Shown here: one piece after another, positions 55,196 through 64,000 of the stretch
Numbering within the stretch: position 1 is the stretch's first letter
Layout of the letters: each line of letters opens with the position of its first letter
Source: Nematopogon swammerdamellus
Taxonomy: Eukaryota > Arthropoda > Insecta > Lepidoptera > Adelidae
Direction: 5' to 3'
NCBI GenBank assembly: GCA_946902875.1
Contig: OX336343.1
Span: 534,754-598,753, forward strand
Length of the DNA stretch: 64,000 bases
Position numbers and translations under genes: made by a program
The notes under the pieces: generated by a model
Told to the model about the DNA's origin: nothing
Database searches by the model: none
What the model saw: only the letters and a program-made list of their open reading frames with translations

Positions 55196-55575
55196 AAAGT
55201 TTATAGATCCCCCCCAAGTCCGATTTCCGCTATGAACCGAGTTATATTCTTGGGGTTGAGCGCCTGTATTTGGCATGGGTTAAAAATATAACCCCCAAGA
55301 ATACGGCTTCTACTGTGAATGAGCACTTCACATTCACAAATTATGTGTATGGGCGTTTCCTCCTCTTTTATACAGAACCTGCACACCGGTGTGTTGCTAA
55401 GGCCCATTCGGTGTAGGTGTTTAGTTTTAGTCTGCAGTGTCCTGTTGAGGTCCTTATTAGGATTCTTATATCGTTCCGTTTTAGGTTGAATCCTCGGAAG
55501 TGAATTTCCGCGAGTACCCAGAAAGTAGTGCCTTCGCTTGCTTCAGCCCGGGCTGTTGGGACCAGTGCCACTCGC
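55196..55575 (-). pseudogene. R1/I-type LINE tail: RNase H end and zinc finger
   Basis: Minus strand: 'FNLKRNDIRILIRTSTGHCR' then, after a frameshift near 55395, 'MGLSNTPVCRFCIKEEETPI' + 'HIICEC', a CxxC...HxxxxC finger after the RNase H domain, as in R1/I-clade LINEs. Confidence 0.8.
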
Positions 55576-56190
55576 GATTGAATCCCTCGTTTTATTGCCC
55601 GGACAACTCAGATCACCTCTTCTAAAGAGGAAGGCGTTTAGAGAGACGACATAACAGAAACGGGAGGTTCCTAAGATTTGCCTGTTCCTCAAACAGAAAC
55701 TCTTTTTATATTCATTCTCAGAAAAACTACAAATGCAAATATAAAATGTACCATTTAACTCCACTATGTATGAGTAAAAGTTTCATATAAAAAAACGAGT
55801 GTTCCATATTTGCAACAGGTCACACCTACAAATTCAAAAGTAAGCAAATACTTTTTAAAATGTCAATTTTGTTGTACATGTTTATAAAAGTGTGCGTATT
55901 TATTTAACAGTCCTATTGTATCAATGTGCAGTTTTTATATTTACCTACTTACCTATGAAGTGAAGAATTTGTTTTTCTTTTGGCACAATTACCTATTGTA
56001 AAACTGAAGCAATGATGAACATTCATTAGAAATTATAAATATATTCGTAACAATAACGTTGGTATTCGAGAATGAATCATAGCACCGACCGCTGAGCCTC
56101 GGGACCACATATCAGACAGCCACCCGTCTAAGTAATGGAACCACTGTCAGCGTCGGTAGCTCAGACTCGTTCATAAGCACACCTGGGCGC
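55576..56190. other. No recognised feature
   Basis: AT-rich, no gene. A (TTTC)n run follows at 56191-56214. Confidence 0.4.
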
Positions 56191-56216
56191 GTCTTTCTTT
56201 CTTTCTTTCTTTCTTA

Positions 56217-56390
56217 CCACCACACTGAATAAAAGGTTGGTCGATGCGGCTACCTAAACCGTGTTTTCCGTTCAGTTCAGTTTAGCCGCACATCCAAAGG
56301 GAAGCACCTGCATGGCATCTAGTTCAGCAAGGGCTGACATCACATATGTTGTAGATGATGTAGCCAACTGTATCAGTTTCCATAAAAAAA
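56217..56390 (+). repeat. SINE-A fragment
   Basis: 'accacactgaataaaagg' through 'gtagccaactgtatcag' to an A7 tail; diverged. Confidence 0.82.
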
Positions 56391-56471
56391 ACTGACTAAC
56401 AGTGTGCTGAACGACCATATTCAATTTCTGCATCTTTACATTTTTGTAGCACCAGGTTTCTTTTTCAGTTT

Positions 56472-56712
56472 CCGACACGGTTGGCTACATCACCTACAAC
56501 ATCAGGTGAACACCTCCATCATCATAACACCGAGTGAACTTGGTGCCACGTCAGTGCTACCCTTCGGTCGTGCCGGCTACACTGAACTGGACGGAAAACA
56601 CAAACTATTTACATAGCCGTTTCGACCGACCTTTCATTCAGTGCGTTGGTATCAACCTGGGCGGGATAAACCCTACCACCTAGTAATATAAGAAGGGAGA
56701 CATATCCCTTCC
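56472..56712 (-). repeat. SINE-A fragment, reverse
   Basis: 'cgacacggttggctacatca', 'gtgccggctacactgaactg', 'taccacctagtaatataag'. Facing the copy at 56217-56390, so the two form an imperfect inverted pair. Confidence 0.87.
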
Positions 56713-57212
56713 ATATTATTACATATAGGTTTCCATATTGCAAAGAAGCTTTGTTGCATCTTTAGGCTCAGCGGTCGATGAAAAGTAGAAAGGAAGCGCA
56801 GGCGTATGCAGTTGTGTAGCGCGGCGGCGGCGAGCGGTTACTTACTGCCACAGATGAGGGAAATAATGACTAGGTGGATGATCAAGGATCTGCCATCGTG
56901 TCGCTGCCTCATACATAACCAAATTTGTACAGGCCGAGGATGTCTACATATGTTGTGTTGCGAATTAAGGTATTCTGAAATGCTGTTTAGCAGAAGTGAC
57001 AGTTGAGAAGAAAGATTATTAGGTTGTAAAAATACACCAAGATTCAAAGAGCAAGAACACTAGAAATGCAACCTAGTGCGAAAGAGACAAGTTAGCTAGA
57101 GCTAGTCTATACTCTGTTCGGCGAGTGTTGGATGGCAATGACTCAACCATAGAACTAAAATTGTTTTGGATTCTATTGTATTATACATATTTGTATCGAT
57201 GTGAGCCAAACA

Positions 57213-57266
57213 ATGGGTGGGTGTGCGGTACCTAATTGTGGAAGTAGGACGGAAAGGAATCCATAA
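57213..57266 (+). pseudogene. THAP-like zinc-finger start
   Basis: A 17-codon frame MGGCAVPNCGSRTERNP-stop. The C-x4-C start is typical of THAP domains (M-x-x-C-x-x-x-x-C). The His/Cys half and AVPTIF box are absent, so this is at best a broken first exon or transposon relic. Confidence 0.35.
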
Positions 57267-58988
57267 AACCTATCCTTCCATCAGTAAGCTATACAATGCG
57301 TAGTTTTATTGGATATAAAAATACATATGTATTATTATTTTTAAACTGAAACCATATTATCTTTTTTCTTTTTAATTAGACTTGGGTACAATTTGAAAAA
57401 AAAACATTTATCGGGCGAACTTTCACGTAATCTCTCTTCTCAACTGTCACTTCTGACAAACAGCATTTCAGAATAACCTTAATTTGACCGTGGACTTTCA
57501 AGACTTGACATTGGCGAAATAAGCGGAAGATAAAATGGTAAATTGCCAGCAATAAAAAAAAGAAGTACCTTTCGGTATACAACATCCTTGCTCATTCTCC
57601 TTGGCTGTGGATGTCGTCTTGCAATCGCTGAGTGGCCTCGAAGCACTGCGAAATTGGCGACACCGTCTTTCCATAACAGAGCACTCTTGATCACCCATCT
57701 CTGTCATCTCTTTCTCTCGTCTGTGCTTACTCCAGAGAAACCGGTGAGTGAGCGGTGTGTGAGAGTTTTTTTATAAAAGCGTATGCGTGTAACACTTAAG
57801 TGTGTTTGTGGGAGACGAGGCGCGCTCGCATCTCGTAGCTGTGAGAGATTCGAGAGATTCCGACGGACGTTCCGAGTTGTACAAAAATGAAAACGGAGGA
57901 CCCCTGCAAAGGATGAGATTGTGAGCGCACTGTAAACTGTCACCTTTATACAACAAATTAAAAGTGGTGACCACTTTACAGTATTCATACGGCTCACTGG
58001 GCGCGAGGTCCCACTAGTTCCATGATGGAACTAGTAGGACCTCGCGGCTTTGGGCACTCAGGGTCATGTTCCTAAATAATGGGACAGCCACCTGGAAAGA
58101 TTATGTTCTTAGCTAAAATATTTTTTTTTTTCTCTTAGGAACTTGAAGCTATAATTATAAATTGTGGTGCAAGGCCACACAAAATCCTATTATCAAAATC
58201 CTAGATTGAATATTATTACCTACATATTATTAAATAGAATACTTATTCAATCAACGTCCATAATACAACTGTAGATGCGAGTGGGCCCCCGAAAAGAGAT
58301 GCAAATTATTTTTTTGTACAAAAATAATGTATAGAGAAATTAACTTATTTAGATGATTTATTTCTAGTGTTATCGGTGGAGTCGCATCTTCTTCGCTCGC
58401 ACGTAGATTATGTGGCGCTAGTAATACTATTTTCTTTCTACTTGAGTTAAATTATTGTGTTTGATTGAAGGTGCTCGTCTTGTGTCAATGTACACACAGC
58501 CAATTTCATTTCTCAACAGGTCAGTGCTGGGATTCATAGGATTCACTCGTGCTTTATTTCGGGTGGAGTTTTTTTTTCTATCTCGGTCTCTTCTTGCTTC
58601 ACTTCCACTCTCGCCGTCTCGCTCTAACGCTTTTTCTCACACGAGTGAGAACATCTTTCGCCAGCGACTCACTGCCCTAGGAATAGATTCGATATCACTA
58701 TACACACACTATAAAAATCAATTATGGATACACACTATCAAAATCTATCATTGCATTAATATTGCACGGGCGCGTGGTGTGAATGTTAATTTGACAAAGT
58801 TCCACGACCAAAGTTGAGAATGAAATGGTTGTACGTACGATGTCGCCAAACTTTATTGCTGCTCGAACGATGTTCAGCAACAGCACAGCATATATATGCT
58901 GTGGCAACAGGGTTGCCAGATGGTCCAGATAAAAACACCAGACATTTTTCGTAAGAGAAATTAGAAGGAGCGTGGAGGGAGACAGGTA
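57267..58988. other. Mostly unassigned non-coding sequence
   Basis: Contains a 17-bp perfect odd palindrome at 57961-57977 and a 45-bp near-perfect palindrome at 58002-58046. No gene family recognised in the short frames. Confidence 0.45.
58002..58046. repeat. 45-bp palindrome
   Basis: Arms 58002-58023 ('cgcgaggtcccactagttcc' + 'at') and 58025-58046 are reverse complements with one mismatch around a single G. This could form a tight cruciform, or be two fused element ends. Confidence 0.9.
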
Positions 58989-59244
58989 GAGAGCGTTCCA
59001 TATAAATCTTCCCTTCGCCGTTATGTTGGCTCCACTGTCTATCTGTCAAAACAGCTTTGAGGGTTGCTATGTGTACAGATTTACCCGTAATCAGTATTTA
59101 CCGTATTATACGGTAAATACCTATTACATTATTAGGTAATATAGGTAATCTTCACAATCTGGCAACAGGAATGTAAGCACTGACAGTGACACTGGCAGTG
59201 GAGCCAACATAACGGCGAAGGAAAGATTTAGTTGGAACGCTCTC
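58989..59244. mobile_element. 256-bp Tc1/mariner-type MITE, TA target
   Basis: TA at 58987-58988 and 59245-59246. Ends 'gagagcgttcc' and 'ggaacgctctc' are perfectly inverted, followed inward by 'cttcgccgttatgttggctc' and its inverse. Sister of 39919-40165, in opposite internal orientation. Confidence 0.9.
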
Positions 59245-59246
59245 TA

Positions 59247-61033
59247 GCAGCGTTTCCTCTGTAGAAACCAAATAAATTCATGCAAGGCAGCAGATTTAGA
59301 ATAGGTAATTATCTAATACAGCAAGATTGTGCTTATTTTTTTTTATACCGTTGCAGGCAGAGAATAGTGAGTAATAGAGGCAGTGCGCAAAAGTCTTCAA
59401 ATTGGCTGAATGGCTTGTAGGTTGAATTGACTGAGCTGAATGTCTGGTAGGTTGAATTGACTGAGCTAAACGTCAGCGGCGATTCCTTTAAGTTGGCTAG
59501 GTTGGCGCCGCCAAACCAAATAAAATGAATGCCAGAATTAATATCGAAGTATTAAGCAAAAACAAATGTGAAAAAATATCGGGTTTATATTATAATATAG
59601 CCCACGATGAATAAGCTAAAACGTCAACCCCGTTACATTATTTGAAATTTCGCGCGCGTCACACGCGGACGACGGCGAATGACGACACATCAAGGCATTC
59701 ATTGGCCGGTTGGCTACATTTGAAGCGCCATCGTATTCCATACAAGCGGCCGATGTCCCCCGTTCGCGCCGCTGATAAGCGTTTCAGGTTGGCGCAGCGG
59801 GGAGCGCACTTAGCGACTAGCGAGCTAGGCTAGGTACGTTGTGTGTGCGTGTGTGTGCGCGTGTATGCATGCTTGTATGCGTGACTGCTTTTTAAACAAA
59901 AATGGACCTGTTATGGATGAATCTTGTGCGGTGTTTTTTTTTATTGATTATTTATTGGCTATAATGGCAAACTCCAGTCCGAAATCTACAATAGAAGATC
60001 TTTTCGAAAAACCCTTCTCAACGAAGACATTTTCTGAAAAAAACTTTTATTTGTTCAAAACTGTCGCCCTTGCCCAAGTTTGTCGAATTTGAAGTCAGTA
60101 CATAAAGACAGCAAAAGGGAATATTTTATGGTCTTTCAGTTTTTGAACTCATTGTGGTAGAAATAAATTAACGCGTAAGTTATGAAATTATGAAAAATAA
60201 ATCCTTAGCCAGAGCCAACCCAATAATCAGCACCAGGAGTCGCTACTGCTAAACGTAATAGCGAAAATACTTACAGTAAGTTTCGTATTAAAATGTTCCA
60301 AATAACCAACATAGAATATGTATTTACGTTACAAGAAGAAAAACTAGATGTTTCTACGTCCGACCTTTTAACTATGAGTATTTTTAAGGCCTTCGCACAC
60401 ACTCGACAAGAACAACTTGTCGAGTGTGTTGCTGACAACGCTGTCAGCGGGGGAGACGTGTGGGGAGTGGAGTATATTGTTGTTATTTTTTTCGCCATAA
60501 ATAGGCAGGCAAAGATGTGGGTAGTATAACAAACTGACGTTTAATTGACAGTTCTCAGTTAATAATCTTTGGAGAATATGCGCCGCGCAAAACTTATGAA
60601 GTAAACATCGTACGAGCTGCAATAAAGTTTGGCACCGCGCCACGGATGTAAAAGGCTGTGGCAAGTCCTTCGCAGTAGTCGAATATTGGTGGTAGGGAGG
60701 GAGTTGCCAGTTTTTTCAGAACGGCGATGAGTTTAATGCATACCTAGACCAAACCTAGACAGTTATTCTGCTTATGCAGTACATAATCCTTTAATTTTAC
60801 CTGAAAAATGCAAGTCAATGAGAGAGGTGGTGCGAGCGGCGGCGGGCGAAGGCGATGCGACTCGGAGCGAACGGGCGATGGCATTCCGCAGCTCCACGCG
60901 TGCGGGTCGCCTCATCCGCTAACAGTAGGTAAGCTAGGCTCTTATTACGGAATAAACAATACTGTTGACAGTTCACTTGGCCTTTCATTTCATTACCTAC
61001 CTATCGATCTAGTATAGTCTCGAGCCCTTCAAG
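59247..61033. other. Unassigned; no supported gene
   Basis: 59405-59470 is a 34-bp tandem duplication ('ggttgaattgactgagct'). A (GT)n-rich run lies at 59838-59866. A short frame 59961-60092 begins MANSSPKSTIEDLFEKPF, and another at 60808 is Gly/Arg-rich before a donor-like 'taggtaagc' at 60926. Either could be an exon of a gene beyond the window, but no family is recognised. Confidence 0.4.
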
Positions 61034-61857
61034 TAGGGTTGCCAGGTGGCCGGGACGCATATATCCAAAGTCTATAGGGTGAGTTGCTTTGATTGGTCGA
61101 TGCCAGTTTGGCGGGAAATTTAAATTTCGTTTGGCTCCGCCTCCGGCACTCCTAGCGAACCTACTGAATCCGATATTCGTTAGGTCGTTTATAGTATAGT
61201 TGGTATAGGTGTGATTTGGTGGCTCAGTGGTACGGTGTAGGGTTTTTATTTTTTCGATCTCGACCATGGGTTCGTGTCCCTTTTGTCAAAATGTGTGTTT
61301 TTTTAAGCAATGTTAAAATTAGGTTATGTTTTTTTTTATAAACACCTAAGAAAACTTTATTTTCGGAAATACAAACGTAACAAAAACGACATGCGCCGCC
61401 GCCTCAACATTAGGTTAGGGTTAAAATTATAGATTTTTTTTTTTAACCACCAAAACGGAGAAAACTCGCATAGTGCAGTTCAAATACTTCCGAAATTTAA
61501 ATTTCCCGCCAAACTGGCATCGACCAATCAGAGCAACTCACCCTATAGACTTTGGAAATATGCGGCCGGGACTGAGCGGGATTGTCCAGAAATTTTACTC
61601 TTTGTTCAGAGTCCCGCTTTGGAAAAATTTGTCCCGCCAAAATTAAGTCCTCCGTCCAGTTGAAAGCAGAGTTATCTTTAGTCTGGCCTACCTAGCCCAT
61701 GTGCCACCACAGCGCCGATGCGCGATGGTATTTTTAAAAGGTATTTTTCGTTCAAGGTATTTTTATTAGTTTATTTATTTGTCCCGACATAAATAGTTAA
61801 ATCCCGAAATTTTGAGATCATGTCCAGAAAATGTGCATCTCTAATCTGGCAACCCTA
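61034..61857. mobile_element. hAT-like MITE, 8-bp target duplication, hosting another MITE
   Basis: 'ccttcaag' at 61026-61033 and 61858-61865. Inverted ends 'tagggttgccag' and 'ctggcaaccta'-type ('ctggcaaccc' + 'ta'). It interrupts a jockey C-terminal fragment that continues at 61866. The interior has 'gtcccg' words repeated. No transposase. Confidence 0.82.
61057..61563. mobile_element. Mutator-like MITE, 9-bp target duplication, nested
   Basis: 'ggccgggac' at 61048-61056 and 61564-61572. Inverted ends of about 70 bp with few mismatches ('ccaaagtctatagggtgagt', 'gatgccagtttggcgggaaa' and their inverses). Long ends plus 9-bp duplication fit Mutator-like elements; P-type is less likely. 507 bp, non-coding. 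Confidence 0.82.
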
Positions 61858-61865
61858 CCTTCAAG

Positions 61866-61995
61866 AGAGGCGTGAATAGGCGCTTGTCAGGCCGACATGG
61901 CATTCGCAACCCCAGCGTACGACCGAATGTCCATGGACATCGTTAGCCACCTTATGGGTGGTTCGGAACAACATGTCGCGCTTTCTATAAAAAAA
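61866..61995 (+). mobile_element. Jockey LINE 3' end
   Basis: Encodes 'KRGVNRRLSGRHGIRNP' and ends with 'cgcgctttctataaaaa'. Same tail as 27851-28008. Confidence 0.8.
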
Positions 61996-62516
61996 AATAC
62001 ATTTTTTTAGGATTCCTTACCTCAAAAACGAAAAACCAGACTTTATAGGATCGCTTTCATGTCTGTCCGTCCGTCCGTTTGTCTGACCGTGTCTACAGTC
62101 TTTTGGAGGTGTATAAAAATTCTAAGTCGACGCAATCAAAAGATACGGCCATTTATGTACCTATTTTTGATACTCGCAAACTCACTCATCAAAACCGTAC
62201 TTCCCGTTGACCTAGCTATAGAATCATGAAATTTGGCAATAAGTAAGGCCTCACAGCACAAGGAAAAAAATTGTTAAATCACATTTTTCCTTTCTCTATC
62301 GTAAATACGGTAATACGGACAAGCGTCAAACTTGGTGCAAACTCTAGAGCAGCGGCTCCCAAATAGTGGTAGGTACGTACGCGTATGTGTACCCCCAGGC
62401 TTGAGAAAGGGCACGCACGGGGCGCACTCAGTGGACACGTTTACCTCTACAATCTTAATTAAAGAGAGACGACCACTTATTAGTGGAAATTATCTCCACT
62501 AATGAATTGTTGATTT

Positions 62517-62922
62517 TTTTTTTATGTAATCCGGTATGGGTGGCTGAGTTGGAGGGGCCGAAGCGCATGCTCCGACCAGCCAATATCACCTCCGAGAAGG
62601 TAGGTGCCATACCGGAGACTTCCCTGGATTGCTGGCTATACTGGACGGACTAGAGGAGAACACAACCGAGGCTGCTATGCGGCCATCTTACATCCAGTAC
62701 GGTGGTACCAACCCAGTCGGCTACAATTTGAGCCTACCACCTAGTAAGGGACAAAGGAAGGGACCTACAGTTTTACACCAGTTCCGAACGGTGAAGCAGC
62801 AGGTGTAGGTATGCACATACATTTTTTCATCAGAAAAAACTCATTGGTACACGCCGACGGGATTCGAACCGCGGACCTCTCGCATGAGAAGCCGATGCCC
62901 AAACCACTGGGCCACCCGCCGC
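62517..62922 (-). repeat. SINE-B, full length, reverse
   Basis: T-run, 'atgtaatccggtatgggtgg' ... 'gattcgaaccgcggacctct' (B box, one change) ... 'accactgggccacccgccgc' (A box). An extra 'ggac' duplication near 62645. Confidence 0.92.
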
Positions 62923-62954
62923 TCGATTGGACCTATTTAGTTTGTATATATGTA

Positions 62955-63306
62955 ATATTATAGGATAGCCCCACTGCATGTACCGTGTGGGGCCGGTACT
63001 TTAAAAGAATAGCCCCACTGCATCTCTCCCCGTGTATGTCGTATAAGGCGACTAAGGGATATGACTCCCTTCTTATATTACTAGGTGGTAGGGTTCAACC
63101 CGCCCGGGTTGGTACCACCGCACTGAATGAAAGGACGGTCGAAACGGCTATGTAAATAGTTTGTGTTTTCCGTCCAGTTCAGTGTAGCCGGCACGACCGA
63201 AGGGAATCACTGACGTGGCACCAAGTTCATCCGGTGTTATGGGCTGACATCACGGATGTTGTAGGTGATGAAGCCAACCGTGTCAGCATCAATAAAAAAA
63301 AAAAAA
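62955..63306 (+). repeat. SINE-A with the repeat-C head
   Basis: Head 'accgtgtggggccggtact', 'aatagccccactgcatctct', 'cgactaagggatatgactcc', then the SINE-A body and an A14 tail. So the same body that follows a 5S-like head at 30.4 and 36.7 kb here follows the repeat-C head. Confidence 0.9.
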
Positions 63307-63620
63307 GGACCTAATAAATAACTGATACGATGGAGTAAACAACGTTATTTATTTATTACCTATGTAACAATAAACCTGCTTATAGTAAAAAAACTAATTG
63401 CAGGTAGCAAAAGAGGAACAAAAAAAAATGAAAATTATTTTTATTTAAATATTTTACTCAGGGGTACTACTCGGGTCTCACAAAATTCTCTAAGGGGTAT
63501 TAATAATGGGGAACCGTTGCTCTAGAGTAAAACAACAAATAATATATTGTGTGGCGAATGGCGATACGGAACCCTCGGTGCGCGAGTCTGACTAGCACTT
63601 GGCCGATTTTTTATAGGAAG

Positions 63621-64000
63621 CAGTATAAGAAGCAGGATCATTAAACCGTGTAGGTAATTATTTTCGTAATGTGTATGCCAGGTGTCATAAATTTTTTTCG
63701 AATAATTCGTGTACATTTTCGGAAAATTTACATAAAAATAAAAAAAAATTTCATTTCAGACCTTTATTTCTGAGATATTGAGAATTTTGGGCGGATATTT
63801 TTATTTGAAATGATTGGTAGCTTACCATCTTTCAGAAATATATCAATAGAGTGCCTAAAAGTAAGGACATTTTTTTTAAACTTATTTTTTCGATTACAAG
63901 TCAGAAAATTTAAAAAAAATCTTAAAACCCCGATATCTCGGTAACCGCTCATTTCCGACCCCCCAGTTGACCGGGTTAAATTGTTCCAAATAACCTCTAG
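63621..64000. other. AT-rich, no recognised feature
   Basis: No gene or repeat recognised up to the window end. Confidence 0.4.

Larger units (their letters stand above)
62350..63519. mobile_element. hAT element remnant carrying two SINEs
   Basis: 'ctctagag' at 62342-62349 and 63520-63527. Inverted ends 'cagcggctcccaaat' and '...aatggggaaccgttg' are of the hAT CAG-x-GG-x-TCCC type. SINE-B (62517-62922) and SINE-A (62955-63306) lie inside. The remaining about 450 bp has no transposase. Confidence 0.8.
62000..63620. repeat. Common insect repeat split by a hAT element
   Basis: Left part: 'aggattccttacctcaaaaa', 'ggatcgctttcatgtctgtc', 'cttcccgttgacctag', 'atcatgaaatttggcaa'. Right part after 63528: 'acggaaccctcggtgcgcga', 'gcacttggccgattttt'. 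These are the two halves of a repeat common in lepidopteran DNA (recalled, not searched). Confidence 0.6.

Noticed and set aside
59642..60092. Small frames before and after the GT run (arginine-rich 63 codons; MANSSPKSTIEDLF...)
   Set aside because: No recognised family, no second exon found, and base composition is like the surrounding repeats; kept only as a note in the interval entry.

Overview
The window reads as nuclear DNA of a lepidopteran (moth or butterfly); this is inferred from gene structure and repeat types, not from a database match. It is AT-rich, has no operons, and holds three conserved genes with small GC-rich exons and GT-AG introns, buried in transposon and SINE debris. 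The telomere-like pentamer (CCTAA)3 typical of insects occurs inside a satellite. The RTE, CR1, jockey and R1-like fragments and the many TTAA-flanked (piggyBac-type) elements are what is usual in Lepidoptera.

Layout: 1-8.3 kb is transposon debris (two TTAA elements, a jockey piece with target-site duplication, a fold-back element, head-to-head reverse transcriptase remnants). 8.3-12.0 kb is a satellite with a 303-bp monomer and a 1642-bp higher-order period. 12.0-12.9 kb is a tandemly triplicated SINE piece. 15.75-17.93 kb (+) is a deoxyribonucleoside kinase gene with 4 exons and 229 codons. 19.89-24.52 kb (-) is NDUFS8, the 23-kDa subunit of complex I that binds two 4Fe-4S clusters, with 3 exons and 205 codons. 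26.6-48.8 kb (+) is a PDXDC1 orthologue with 16 exons; the phases close exactly to a 785-residue model, and a 3' exon near 51.7 kb is possible. NDUFS8 and PDXDC1 are divergent and share a 2.1-kb intergenic region. From 52.4 kb to the end I see no convincing host gene, only nested mobile elements.

The three genes are mostly independent housekeeping functions (nucleotide salvage, respiration, and a PLP-decarboxylase-like protein that has probably lost catalysis). No tRNA or rRNA gene is present; the tRNA- and 5S-like segments are SINE heads.

The most unusual features are two tandem arrays across splice junctions of PDXDC1. One repeats the end of exon 6 with its 5' splice site (nine donors). 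The other repeats the intron 14/exon 15 junction with its 3' splice site (six acceptors, 123-bp period, all in frame). Also notable are a SINE whose head joins a tRNA-like start to a 5S rRNA-like promoter segment, modular exchange between SINE families, and several transposon-in-transposon nests that can be dated by intact target-site duplications.
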